DNA of 64,000 bases from Hydractinia symbiolongicarpus (GCF_029227915.1 NC_079887.1:12026001-12090000), one strand, 5' to 3'. Numbered from the stretch's first letter, positions 47,901-58,435 are shown. Numbers and translations: made by a program. The notes: generated from the sequence alone by a model not told the origin.

Positions 47901-50465
47901 TGCAATGATACACATTCAGGCTTTCGTACCGACAATATATTTTATTGTCTTAAAAGTGCAGTTATGAATCTCGGACAGAAAGTTTCTTTTCAGCACTGAA
48001 TGGATGTTTGATTTTGGTCCTTTCTACACAATCAAACACTACGGCTTGAATTTCTTGGATCAAGAAGCCATAAAATACAGAATCCATTTCTATTATGTAA
48101 GATGCAAGTTGCTTTTCTTCTTCGTCAGATATTAAGAATTGGCTTGTTTGGCTGATCAATGGGTAAGGCAATCTTTTGGTACTAAATAAGCTGATAAGGT
48201 TTTTTCAACGACAGTTGTCTCTCCTTAACTGCAGTCATGCATGTTTTTTTTTTTCATTTCACGAACCACGATTCATTCACGTGCATAGTTGCAACCAACT
48301 AAAAACAAAATAACAACCAGTAAACATTATCGTAATGGATAAAATAACGGAAAATATCCCCTCCTTCTCTGGCGTCTTCCCCCTCTTAGAATAACCAGCT
48401 ATCAATCCTGAAAGCAAGAAAACTGAAGGGTGGAAAATATTTCAAAAGAGAAAAGAATCTAGCAATTACAGTTGGCTTTTGTAGCAGAAGCTAAGTTGGA
48501 AAAACATTAGCTAGCTAGCTAGCTAGCTTAAGGTTTACACAACAAAAACCAGACAATAAAAGGTCTTTATCATACACATGAATCAAACAAAAACATAATA
48601 AAATTACCTTTAAGGTGGATAAAAACACTCAACATAAATCCACGTTCGTCTTGAGCTTTGTCGCTAAATGTTTTTGTTAAGCTAACTCTAAAGTTGCGCC
48701 TATTTTTTTCACCGGTCTTACTCACTGGAACTCTTTTTAACAGAATACACAAAAAACAAGCAGAAAACGGCTTTCTTAAAGACATTAGTTACAGTGACTG
48801 AGGCCATTATAAAAAACTCCGTCGTCGATACAAATAGCGTTTCATGGCAGAGCTTCTAAGCGTTTTTTATAAAACTGTTTTATCTTTCCCACTATCTCGT
48901 CTTGCCCCACAAATTACGCTAATTTTAAATTTATGTTCCATGGTCCACATATAAATAACTGCGTTTTTACTAAAAATATTCATTAGCACAATGAGCAACA
49001 AATATTGAACAACTTGGTTCAATGAAATTAAAATTGTTCAGGAGTTATTAAATTTGTATGAAAAATCTTTAAAAACCTTATTTTCAGCAACACTGTATGT
49101 AAGAACAAATAAAAGTAGGATTATTTTGTATTGTAAATTTAAGTACCATTTATGTATACTGGTACAAGCTGATAACAGAAACAACACTAAAGTTGGTAAA
49201 AACAAGAGAATAGTTAAAGAGGAGGATCAATATTTTTAATTCCTTGCCTGGTTTAGCTAATAAAATTCTGGAAAACATTATTCTGTTTTAAGCAAATGTG
49301 ATTTACAAACATACTTTATAAGTTAAGGTTCAGTGCGAATACCTCTAGACAAGAAATACTTAGGAGTCAATATAAGTACGCCATAACAAAATTTCTGCTT
49401 TGTTGTAATAAAGAATAAAAATGAAAAGTGAAATCATACAAATGTTACATAATTAATAATTCGCTGCCATATTTGATTAATCCTAATTAAAAAAAAGACA
49501 GATGTTTTATTAAAGGAAAATCTCTAACCTTCATGTGATTTCATGTCTTCCACTTTTGTTGTCAAATTCTCAATATCAATGTCATGCTTTTCCAAACTTT
49601 CTATGTTTCGTTGAATTCTTGAAGCATTTTTTTGGATATTAGCACCATGTTCCTTTATCATTTCCTTATTTGCTTGAACTTGTTCACAGAGATCTGAGTA
49701 CTGCGATATTATCTTCACAACACGAGCATCAATATCAGGAAAGTTTTTTTGACTTTCCTTCAATGTTGATACTTCATCTATCAACATTTTTACATCAGAC
49801 GCGGTACCTTCGTGCAATCCTAATAACTTCTTTTGTCCCTCTTCCAAATACGTTATTGCACACTTAAAGTAAGTTAACTTGTGTGGATCTAAAGGTCCAG
49901 TTTTTAAATCAAGCATATCCACAGTTGCGCAGCCCAACCCACTTTGTATGTCTTCTAAGTCAGTCCATTTTCTCAAGAACTCGTTTTTATCCATGGATAT
50001 TGGATTTCCATAATGATATAAAAAGTGTCGCATTTGACGAGCTCTTAACGAATTGGCACTTAATCCTTGATCAGTCAAAGGTGGGGTACTATCATCCCAA
50101 CCATTTACAGGAGCATCTAAATCTGTGCAATGTTCCAAGAGAATCACCATTAAAGGAATATCAAATTCTCTTGAATGTGTCTGTTTCGTGTCTGGATATA
50201 ATAATTTCCACTGTGCTTTTGTAATTCGCTTTTTGCTTTTTAATTTACTTAAATGTGGTTGATTTTTTTTCAATTCTTGAAATAAAAGAACTGGATCCTC
50301 AGGTAGTCCTTGGTAAGCAGGATTATTAAACTTATTATGAAGAACATTTCGAACAGCTTCTTTGTTATAACATTCTGAACCTAAACACAATCTCATCCAG
50401 TTTTGCATCTGTGTAACTGGAGCAGATTGTGAAATTGCAGCTGTAACAGCAGCAGCAGCAGCCAT
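39279..50465 (-). CDS. HEPN(DZIP3-type)-NB-ARC-TPR protein, two exons, one in-frame stop
   Basis: Predicted cytoplasmic immune-type STAND ATPase. Exon 1 (50465-49529) starts at an ATG with an in-frame TAA six bases upstream. It has a DZIP3-like HEPN domain (residues about 20-175) with the RNase-type motif R146-x4-H151 and a coiled coil (about 225-312). Exon 2 (41578-39279) follows a 'ttttcttAG' acceptor. Exon 1 ends one base into a codon and exon 2 supplies two, giving Asp313, so the phase fits. Exon 2 has Walker A GLGGIGKT (360-367), a Walker-B-like FVLND (430-434), LITSQ (458-462), LPLAL (510-514), a winged-helix region, then TPR-like helices to about residue 1077. TAG at 40683-40685 replaces residue 611 inside otherwise conserved text (DEVELS*AVEVLCEYSLIQ). 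As given, the product ends after the NB-ARC/winged-helix part. The exon joining is inference. Retention of the intron would give a 313-residue HEPN protein. Confidence 0.7.
41957..42004. other. Perfect 22-bp inverted repeat with 4-base loop
   Basis: The arms 41957-41978 and 41983-42004 are exact reverse complements around the loop AACA. It lies 379 bases inside the intron from the NB-ARC exon acceptor. It could be a recent foldback, a MITE core or an RNA hairpin. No homologous copy was seen in the window. Confidence 0.9.
42538..42668 (-). mobile_element. Short Helitron, worn copy
   Basis: It is the same family as 8301-8437 and 8678-8791: 'ttttgcgtgacagacagac', 'acgtatacggg' and 'tataccgcattg' in order. 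The 5' TC is preceded by A on the minus strand (T at 42669). The 3' CTAG has become CTAA, and the terminal hairpin is reduced. Confidence 0.6.
42669..43971. other. Intron DNA without recognised feature
   Basis: AT-rich intron sequence. A block near 43540-43640 ('ataaataactgcgttttta', 'caccagcacaatg') recurs in diverged form near 48945-49000, so it is probably an old repeat. Confidence 0.35.
43972..44717 (-). mobile_element. Non-autonomous Helitron, 0.75-kb family
   Basis: On the minus strand the 3' end is the hairpin GTGGATTTTTCCACGGG, 'ctttatcga' and CTAG (43972-43975) before T. The body holds 'gctgacgtcagca', 'tgacgtcat' and 'gacgttacggcg', colinear with 58509-59261. The 5' TC at about 44717 is eroded. 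It lies inside the HEPN-NB-ARC intron. Confidence 0.7.
44795..44893 (-). mobile_element. Helitron 3' half fused to a GACA expansion
   Basis: CTAG at 44795-44798 follows A. 'tcgttagcccgtggaaaaatcc' marks the terminal hairpin, then come 'tataccgcattgcgtgc' and 'gctaccattttgtgtgac', as in the short Helitron family. The 5' part is missing, replaced by the microsatellite. Confidence 0.6.
44894..44983. repeat. (GACA)n microsatellite, about 22 copies
   Basis: A perfect tetranucleotide run of 90 bases. It probably grew from the short 'gacagacagac' present in the 5' half of this Helitron family. Open frames across it are translations of the repeat and not genes. Confidence 0.97.
44984..45165 (-). mobile_element. 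Crypton 3'-flank fragment
   Basis: It is homologous to about 60443-60630 of the Crypton: 'gttgtgac', 'gaccgaac', 'gaggttg', 'ttttcccacgtagcgc', 'aacctgataaaa' and 'tagatct' in the same order and orientation. No recombinase coding sequence follows, so only the non-coding end is present. Confidence 0.55.
45600..46485 (+). pseudogene. Pogo/Tigger-type DDE transposase remnant
   Basis: A Tc1/mariner-class DDE nuclease of the pogo branch. Pieces in order are GLKWCKS, HNISPELIINIDQTPLPF (first catalytic Asp), SDYRQITGTFGITMSGHFLP, QLIYKGKT, then after stops ICDVFKGQWTDAV (second Asp), VPNNFTVNKNSQDFW, VRLSAVKPLHAKW and INGWKKSGVTENLE. Family members have about 80 more residues and an N-terminal helix-turn-helix. 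Here stops (near 45720, 45961 and 46072) and shifts split the frame, and the 5' part is unclear. It sits on the strand opposite to the host gene, within its intron. Confidence 0.75.
46486..47559. other. Intron DNA without recognised gene
   Basis: 'gtgcgcaaaag', 'aaggcgcgataatag' and 'aaggcgcgcgaaaatta' near 46615-46710 form a short reiteration of GCGC-containing words, probably the transposon end. The rest is AT-rich. Confidence 0.35.
47560..48250 (-). pseudogene. Second pogo/Tigger-like transposase remnant (CENP-B type HTH)
   Basis: On the minus strand the order is a weak HTH start (AVKERQLSLKKPYQL near 48230), SDEEEKQLASYI and KIKHPFSAEKKLS (CENP-B-like DNA-binding region), then IFNYDESGLTCVHKPVKVI (first catalytic Asp), VSSVTSTERGQ, TTILLAMNATGQYIPAIMIF and HAPPGTLGACSDSG. 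The second Asp and the rest are missing. Frames change at about 47940 and 47740. It differs in sequence from the plus-strand remnant at 45.6 kb and is a different subfamily. Confidence 0.7.
48251..49523. other. Intron DNA upstream part
   Basis: (AGCT)n short tandem at about 48509-48528. AT-rich otherwise. No exon between the HEPN and NB-ARC exons could be recognised, but a small one could be missed. Confidence 0.35.
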
Positions 50466-51371
50466 CTTTTAGCATCTTCAGCACATTCTTTCTCTACTTT
50501 TATTTTCACTTTGAACCTAAATTAGAGTAAAAACACCAGCTTGTCAACAATGATTTATATATATATAAAACAAGTAATACACAAATTTACGTTCCATTCT
50601 ATCACGTAACCTTTGTGCCAGATATATTATAATACGATAGCCTTTGTGTAATAAATCATTGCAACATTGAGACATAATTATACATTATAATTTTAAACCA
50701 AAAATATCTTTCCCCATCCAACCAGCAGAAATTGTACTAAAATTTATTTCGAAACAACTATTATAAAAAAATTACATGATTAAGACGCTTTGCTTTATAT
50801 TACCAACTATCATAAATCTTTATTATACACAAAGTCAAAACTTTTTTTAAATAACACTTTGTTTTTTTTTTGAAAATACAATAATTTATAATTTTTCTGA
50901 TAAGAATGTTTGAATTTTAACTATAAATGCACTTTATTTTTTGACAAAATCTCAGTCTAAGTGTTCTTAAAAACCGGATGAACTTTTGTACATTAATTCC
51001 ATTTAATTAATTCCATTTTTCTTGTGTAACTTAAAGCAATGATCAGAATAACGCAGAGAATTGTGTGCTTTCCATGAGGTTTTGGTGTTGCATCCCTACT
51101 ATTTTTGTTTATTCTAAAGCAAATTTAATGTATTTAAAAAACGTTGCTTTTTTTCTTTAATGACATTTCCTTTGTGAAATAGAAGAAATATTTATTTTTT
51201 ACTACACGTGGCGAAAAAAGATATCCCTAGCACAGTTTCGCAACGGTTATAATGCTCCCTAAAATCCAATTCCCTTTGGAGATTTAGAAGTAATTAGATC
51301 CATTTTTCAAGAGAAGTCAGTTAGTAGGAGAGGCAATTTTTCCAGAGAACGTGATGACTCTGTGGTATAGA
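50466..51371. other. Upstream region of the HEPN-NB-ARC gene
   Basis: The stretch immediately before the ATG on the coding strand holds 'aattag' and an A/G-rich presumed 5' UTR. No clear TATA box. No other gene is seen. Confidence 0.35.
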
Positions 51372-51800
51372 TTACCAGGTTTCACTAGATGGGACATGGA
51401 AAAAAGAGGACATACATCAATAAATGGCATTGTAATCCTAATCTCCAGAAAAAATGGAAAATATATTGACACATTTTACTATTGGTAAACTAACAAACCT
51501 GGCTATTTTGATTGATAGAACAATCATGTTTGCAATGCAAATTACAATGTTCAGGCGCTATGGAAGATGCTGGAGTCATTATGTATGTATTTACACGTTC
51601 CATAAAAAAAACAATTTGAGATATATATAGTGTACATTGCAGATGGTGATACTTCCTATTTTAATGAAGCAGTTGCCTTACAACCATATAGTGTAGATAT
51701 TGTTATTGACGAAAAGGAATGGGTAGGAGATTTGGAAAAAAGAAAGATTATGGAGTTTAAGAAAAAATACAAAAGGGGGTGTGGTGTTATCCGATGAAGG
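51372..51800 (+). pseudogene. Mutator-like transposase remnant
   Basis: Pieces in order: YQVSLDGTWKKRGHTSINGI followed by VILISRKNGKYIDTFYYW, then CKLQCSGAMEDAGV, and YIADGDTSYFNEAV followed by LQPYSVDIVIDEKEWVG. This matches, as I recall it, the 'V(S/D)(V/L)DGTW.(K/R)RGHTS..G', 'SG.ME..G' and 'Y.GDGDS..F....PYG..V.I.K.ECVGH' pattern of the Mutator-like transposase family common in cnidarians. Stops lie between the blocks and Cys/His ligands are lost after WVG. It is inactive. Confidence 0.6.
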
Positions 51801-54800
51801 AAAATTATGGGAAAAGCAAAGAAACCAAAAAAAAAAACATGAAAATTACAAATTATAAAAAAATGATAAAACGACCTTGATTGTTTCAATTTTGTATAAA
51901 ATGTAAAATGATGGTGGAGACAGTGTTTTCATAGGCCAAAATATTTATGCACAGCCATTTTGAAAATTCTTCCAGAAGCAACTATGGCCTTAAAAGAGAG
52001 GATCCAGTACCACGGCACATACGTTTCTAGATCAAAACAAACTAAACACTTATATATCTTCTGACAGTGCAACAGGCCTGGAAATTTGGCGGAAACAATC
52101 ATTTTGTTTTCTAACGTTTCCACAAATCAATAAAGACGATAACCATAAATCGCTTCTCTTGGACAATATTTCAAATTATGATAATTTTACTCACAATCAT
52201 ATTCTACTTTCACCCTATTACTTAAAGAGCAAGAATTTTCAACGATTCAAAAGTTTTGCGTTTCTGTCTATCGTGCACTTTAATTAGACTATCATAGCCT
52301 AATGTGCAGCTATCCTGATAAAGGCAAAAAATAAATCAGTTTGAAAAGTCACAAATACACCTTTTCACAGTTTATGTTGTTCACTTATTTTCTGCATTGA
52401 AAAAAGGAAGTAAACAGATTGAATTTAATAAGGCTCTGTACATGGGCATTATGAATATTTTGCATTTTCAGAAGAAATAATTAGTCTCACAGCATGAAAT
52501 TTTGTATGTTATTGCCAGTAAGCCTACTTAAAACATGTGTGAATGATTTGTAACTTTTCATTTCAAAATATTTTACAAAAAATTTGGTCAAGCCTTCTTA
52601 ATTTACAACAGTTTACTTCCATTTTTCAATTTTCAATAAGAGCGTTGTAATAAAAGAAATATTTATTTAAACAATGGTTAGGTGAAACTATGAACTTGTG
52701 TATTCTGGCACATTAAAGCTATACAAGAATCAAAGTATTTTTAATTTTACTGTATAACTAGCTATATATATACTATACTCTCCCTGAAATTTCAAAAATT
52801 AACTTTTTTTATCCTTGACATGTTATACTGAGAGCAACTGTCTTATAATTTTATTTTACTAATACAGTGCCAATCACGAATAACTATACATGATTATTAA
52901 ACTATGGGTAAGAGTAATTTCTCCTGTGGGTATTTAACAAGCACGAGAAGAGTATACTGCGTGTACTAGTAAGCCGAAAATACTCGCACATTTTTGCTAC
53001 TGCACTCAAACAAATATGCTCGAAGCCTGCACGAAAGACAAACAGTAGAATTAACGAGAAACTTTCTGATAGTTTCTAAACTCTATTTTTTTGAATGAAT
53101 TTGGACTACAAGCAGATAGTTAATAGTTTTTCTGTAAACGTTTCATTATCAATAGCTAAATACACATAACTTTTTGTCAGATTACTTTTCCCTAGAAAAA
53201 AAAATACATTTTTAAGATATATGTATTTGTTATATCATCTTTAACATTTTGAAAGCCAAACGTTCAAAAATTTACACTTTTATGATCCATGTGCTATTCA
53301 CACCTTTTAAATACCGTAGATAACACAGATGGAGTTCCAGATCCCTGATACACGTTATTCTTTAAGAAAGAACCAGATTTATATAAGAACATAAAGCTTT
53401 GTAGAAAAATTTAGTGCTGAAATGCTCTTTCAACGTCCAAAATGGCGAAATGCTGATAGTGAACTTTGTGACAACCCGTTTCGAAGTAATTAGGAGGGCC
53501 TCACTTAAAATTTGGGTGCATATCATTCTCACTGGATCCAAGGCTTCCCTGCCAGACACGTTTTACTTTTGGTTTCTTAGAAAACAATTATGTTATAAAT
53601 GCGATTGGATTAATTTAGTCTCGAGATTTCATTGTTTAATTCATGCTTGCAAAGAAAAAAGAAAAAAGCATTTAGATAGCAGATGTAAATATAGCAAAGG
53701 GTTTCCTCGTCGTTGAGAAATTCAGTATTTAAATGTAAAGTTATAAAAATCCATTACAGAAAAGTGTACATTTTTATGTAAACTAAAGAGAATTTGTTGC
53801 AACATAAAAAGAAATTGTAATGTAAAATGTTCTTTCTTATAACGCAAATACGAAGTAAAAGTTTTGTCTAAGGTAGCAGACAAATGTGAACTATATATTG
53901 ATAAAAATTATGTTACAATGGATTCCTGTTTTTTATTTTATATTATATACTCGCACACATACTCACAAATCATTCAGTTACTGCACATGCATGCGCAAAA
54001 GGCACTCAGAGGTGTGGAGTAGTATATGTACTCGCTGATTACTTGTACTCGTCTTGCACTGTTCATTTAATGTACCCAGACTCGTATACTAGTGTATAGT
54101 TACTCGCGATCGGCACTGTATGTTGAAGATTGTGAGACTAGTCAACTATATATACATCTCCCATATTTGATGCTTAAAACCCTAAAGTTTAAACCAAATC
54201 AATTAGGAGACATTCCTAACAAGGACTTAAACCTTGCAAGCCAGTTATAGCTATAATATGGATTCCAGCGTGGTGTTATTTGTTACGTTTTATTGGTAAG
54301 CTCCTTCGCTCTGGCATTTGGGTGACAGAAAAAAAGATACAAGGGTTTGGTGAAGAGAGGTCTTTTACTGTTAATTTCTTCTAACGGGAACATCGTTGGG
54401 GTTATAAACTATTATTGAATGTAGGTTGATGCCTTCTGATTTATTTGAATTCATTAAAAGTCCTAAAAAATGCCTTTGTGTGAATAAATGGACTGATAAT
54501 TACTTTGCTTCAAATAATGCCCCCATATTTTTACATGCCACATAAATACCAAAGCTGAAAGAGCTTACCGGCTGAAAATATAAACCAGGGGAATTCATCT
54601 ATAATAACTAGCTAGCTAGCTAGTTAGTCATATTTTCAGTTATAATGACAACTAATTAGGAATAATATATATACATTGGAGTCAGCGTAATACATATCAA
54701 TTAAAACTATATAAAAAATACATAAGAAGAAAGTAGCTAGCTTATAGCTATAGCTATGTATTTAAACAAACGTTCTCGTAAGCATTGCCTTGGTGTTTCG

Positions 54801-55246
54801 AAGCTTACCTCCCACTTAAGTAATCCAAAATGAAACCAAAGTTTTGTATTAACTAGGAATATAATATTTCTTCATAATCGTTTTTATTTGTTTGCAAGTA
54901 GCATATTATTGCATTGCGAGCCAAGCGAAATTGTGGAGCACGTTTGCTACGCGAAGTATACCAAGAGAATCATACACTTAACATTCACTTTTCAGACCAT
55001 GTATAAATGACGTAATGTATCGGTATGAGCGCGTGTGATTGGTTGCCTTTATTTGTCTCATAATGGCCGCTCTGTTTGCACACAGTTGCTTCCCGTCTAG
55101 CAATTTTGACGAAAATTTTGGTAATATAGCAAGGGAAGTGTGCCAGGTATTATTCTTAAGGGTTCTTCTCCATCATTGTTAAGTTTAGCTCCCCCTGCAG
55201 TATTTACTATAAGCTGTATGCAAATGATTTTTTATCATGCACAGAA
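51801..55246. other. Gene-free AT-rich stretch
   Basis: Open frames here (for example plus 53414-53716, 100 residues) show no recognised domain. A repeat shared with about 6100 occurs at about 54375-54445, and a short (TAGC)n at about 54610. No gene is supported. Confidence 0.35.
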
Positions 55247-55641
55247 GCGCCGTAGATTAGTTTAGTGGCGCCGTAGATTAGTTTAGTGGCGCCGTAGATT
55301 AGTGGTTATAGCTCTCGTACTCTGTGCAGGAGACCGGGGTTCGATTCCTCTTGACGGCGATTCAACATGGGCGAGTGAATGTTACCATAGCCCCGGGTTA
55401 ACCCAAGCCATGTGAGGGAAATTGGGAAGATGGCACACTCTGTGGGCCGTTGGATGTTGCCGGGAGTTGTCTAGTAGAGCGCGGCTCTAATTGGGTCTGC
55501 GTAGCTCAAAATGAGCATTAAATACTCTAGGACTCTCCATCTACGCCATGGCCCCTCCTGGAAATAATAGACAGGGTATATCCCTCGATATTTGTGAGGC
55601 TAGCCATGTAAAATATGCACATCTATCTATCTATCTATCTA
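55247..55641 (+). mobile_element. tRNA-derived SINE with (ATCT)n tail
   Basis: The head (from 55289) has an A box ('tagattagtggttatagc') and B box ('GGTTCGATTCC') and a partly paired acceptor stem (GCCGT...ACGGC). It is followed by a body with 'gggttaaccca', 'catgtgaggga' and 'aatgagcattaaat', and the tail 'aatatgcac(atct)n'. The first 21 bases are tandemly triplicated (starts at 55247, 55268 and 55289). A truncated copy lies at 56286-56370 and a diverged head at 6232-6369 (minus). Confidence 0.85.
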
Positions 55642-56285
55642 AGCCAGCCAGGGTATTTCCTCCAAACATCAACACTCCTAAATTTCTTCATCGTATTTAA
55701 TGTTTTGACTTTCTGTTGACTTGATAACAATAGACAGATAAACTTTAGAATATATAGCTATGAAAAATATATACATATTTTTTAAATGGCATTGCGGGAT
55801 ATGTTGCGGGGCTTTTAAAAATGAGTGATAAATATAGGAAAGAAAATATGGCTTAAGCCCCATTGTATGTAGTCAAGAAAAGTCAATAAACTAGCATGTT
55901 GTTGCTGCTAACAAAGGGAAACTAAGTCCTTTGGTGCAATAAGTAAGTTTATAGTGACAGAAATATTATGATTTTGTGTAAAAGTATTATCTACACATGT
56001 GCACACATAAACAGGGACAGAAAAGTTAAATAACAGGCTCTAACAAATAAGTTATACTGAAATTGCTGGGACTTGTATATACTTGAAATGTTATAAAATT
56101 AACTAAGAAAATTCAGGTTTTAATTCAGATTTTTAATTTTAAATTCAAAGTTTTATTATTTTTATTAAAAGGATTAATCAACATTTCTAATTGCAATCCT
56201 TCTTGAAATTAATATTGTCGTTCTGAAAACACCCTTTTAGATTTTTCTACCTCATTTGCCACAAGAATGGGGAATCCCAGCCTTC

Positions 56286-56370
56286 TAATAGACAGGGTAT
56301 ATCCCTCGATATTTGTGAGGCTAGCCATGTAAAATATGCACATCTATCTATCTATCTATCTATCTATCTT
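56286..56370 (+). mobile_element. 5'-truncated SINE copy
   Basis: 'taatagacagggtatatccc', 'tcgatatttgtgaggc', 'tagccatgtaaaatatgcac' and an (ATCT) run of about seven units are identical to the last 85 bases of the SINE at 55247. Truncation at the 5' side fits reverse transcription from the tail. Confidence 0.85.
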
Positions 56371-56850
56371 CTCAATACAAGCTAATAAACTAAGAAACAA
56401 GTGTACTATGCAGAAAAATATATTTTCTTTAAATCAAGAATTTAATTCCTAATTCAAGTCAATTTAAGGGGTTTATTTTTAAGATAAATCGGTATTGTTG
56501 ATTTTCGAATGTTAGATTTTAAGGTGTAGATAAAAGTATTACTAAAATATTATAATTCTAATTGTTGATACATATTGGAACGAAAAACAATTTATCCACT
56601 TTGACAGTCTTCGTGATAACATCATGATGTGTTATTATAAATTTAAAGGTTGTGTGGATTATTTAATGTTGCATGACGCCAACATTTATTAATAAGACGG
56701 GCCAACAAATAGGACTTTATCGCGATATCGAACAAGAGAATAGCATTATTTGGCAGTTCTAATTGGTTACTGCTACACCTCTGCAAGCTACTTCAAGCTT
56801 CATTAAAGTTTGGCACCATAAATACAGAAGAAAAACAGAAAGCACTCATT
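56371..56850. other. AT-rich stretch before the peptide gene
   Basis: No feature is supported. The promoter of the downstream gene should lie within it or just after it. Confidence 0.35.
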
Positions 56851-56980
56851 CAGAAGGAGGATAAAGTGGTGAAGTAACATACAAGTACAAGATTAGTGCC
56901 AAGGTATATATACTAATGTCTCTGAATAAAGCTATAGATGCAATACTGTGAGTTCTAATTCAAGCATTCTCCTTTTTTAG

Positions 56981-57652
56981 ATGAAGATTATTTTTGTGGT
57001 GATGATTGCGGTTGTTGCAATGGTATCTGCTTTTAATACTTATCCAGAACGTAGAGGTATGTAGAAACTTTGTTTTTATGTGGGCCTGTATCTTGATGTT
57101 TCAAAGTTGAATGAGCACAAGGCATGCTCAAAAGACGGAAGTTCGGTATTTCGACATTGTTAAGACGCCATTTGGCGTACTTTGGAGTCTGAGGGATAAA
57201 AAAAGCATTTAGAAATAGTTCAGGTTGGTCACTATAGTCGGGTCGTCATAGCGTCTTTGACTGTCGTAATTTCTTTTCAGCATTGTAATTAATTTTCCTT
57301 TTCATTTAGAAGCTGAATCTCCAATGTACGAGGAAGACTATAGAAGAGGCTACACTGATGCACAATTAAGCATGTGAAAGTAAATACACGTTACTTGCAC
57401 CTAAAAAATACTGACAAAGTTTGATAGAGGTCAATATGATTTTTTTGCTGTATTTTAAATTTTTTATACATAGACAATCAAGTTGACGCCTCCGATCATC
57501 CTTTCTACTCCACTGTTGCCAAAGACTGTCGACCAAGTGTAAAAAACTGCAATGGATGCCGAGGCTATTTGTCAAGTTGTTGTTCGGATAAGAATTGCAG
57601 CGGTGGCAGAAAATGCAAAGCAGAAGTTTGGAGTTACTCGTGCGATAATTAA
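56981..57652 (+). CDS. Secreted eight-cysteine peptide, signal peptide plus knottin-like domain
   Basis: Exon 1 (56981-57056) encodes a signal peptide with a hydrophobic core IIFVVMIAVVAMVSA and a short Arg-ending propeptide. Exon 3 (57474-57652) encodes an acidic linker and a domain with the cysteine pattern C-x6-C-x2-C-x6-CC-x4-C-x5-C-x8-C. The CC pair and spacing resemble inhibitor-cystine-knot (knottin) peptides with one extra disulfide. Joining exon 1 (one base over) to exon 3 (two bases) keeps frame and gives 84 residues. A middle exon-like segment (57310-57376) would join exon 1 in frame but ends at TGA. A 5' UTR exon probably ends at 56903 (AAG|GTATAT), and 'ttttttag' lies directly before the ATG. 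AATAAA near 57963 may be the poly(A) signal. Role unknown: antimicrobial, venom-like or signalling are all possible. Confidence 0.75.
57310..57376 (+). other. Alternative terminal exon of the peptide gene
   Basis: It follows a good acceptor (ttttccttttcatttAG). Read from exon 1 it gives about 22 mostly acidic residues with MYEEDYRRGY and ends TGA. The nearby donor-like GTs (57374 and 57380) leave the wrong phase for exon 3, so inclusion would abolish the cysteine domain. The segment is retained, stop included, in the paralogue at 28034-28101. Confidence 0.5.
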
Positions 57653-58279
57653 TATGTATCGCTAGTGTAATGTGTACTGGTCAAATATACTCCTTTACTA
57701 CAAAGATGCTTTTTAGAATATCAATCCTTTTCTATTGTTACAGGTTAATTGCAAGATGTACTCGTTATATTAAATACCTAAACTCTTAGCCTCCATAGCA
57801 ATTAATCGCAGAACCCCTTAATTTCCATTATTTCTTTCCTGGGGATCTTACAACTTTAAGCTATCTCCAACTTTAATGTTGGTCAGCTTAAACACTGCTG
57901 GGTAAGAAATTCAATTTTCATTAATATGGGCTCCATCTTTTAACTCAAAGTTGAGTTATGCCTAATAAAGGCATGTCGAAATTTTCACCAAGAACTCGAA
58001 ACATATTAAATTATTCACCTGCAAGAGAATCCCCCCAAAACGTCAATTGTTAAATTTTATAAAAACACATAATGCTGACATCGGCAAGTTTTAGATTTTT
58101 AATTTCTACTTTAAAATTGTATCCCAAATGTGTGAAAACAATTCCCCAGCTCAGTTGAAACAGTGTGCACCGCTGACGGTGGTAAATTGTAAGGCCAGTT
58201 AAAGTATAAATGACATTAAGAGGGAGGGTGACACTAACATAGCCCTCACTTCTTAATAAATTGACGAGGGAGACATTGT
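57653..58279. other. 3' region of the peptide gene and AT-rich DNA
   Basis: Probable 3' UTR up to the AATAAA near 57963. No further gene is seen. Confidence 0.4.
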
Positions 58280-58435
58280 ATTGTTGTATTATATCCCTTT
58301 GTAATCCCGTCGCACTTTGTAACCAATTTTGTGGCACTTTGTAATTCCATCGCACTTTGTAACCCATTTTGTCGCACTTTGTAATTCCATTGCACTTTGT
58401 AACCCATTTTGTCGCACTTAATCCCACCTTCTCAA
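58280..58435. repeat. Degenerate GTCGCACTTTGTAA tandem repeat
   Basis: About seven units of 'cgcactttgtaa' joined by 'ttccat' or 'cccattttgt' alternate, giving a compound period near 40 bp. The minus-strand open frame across it is a translation of the repeat. Confidence 0.75.

Noticed and set aside
49883-50224. 113-residue plus-strand open frame
   Set aside because: It is antisense to the HEPN exon, which has clear family features.
53414-53716. 100-residue plus-strand open frame
   Set aside because: No domain, signal or start context, and an equally open frame lies on the other strand.
55289-55360. Apparent tRNA gene with A and B boxes
   Set aside because: The anticodon arm does not fold convincingly, and the sequence runs into a SINE body and (ATCT)n tail shared with other copies.
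57310-57652. Three-exon model joining exon 1, the middle exon and exon 3 of the peptide gene
   Set aside because: The middle exon ends at TGA, and its donor-like GTs leave the wrong phase for the cysteine frame.
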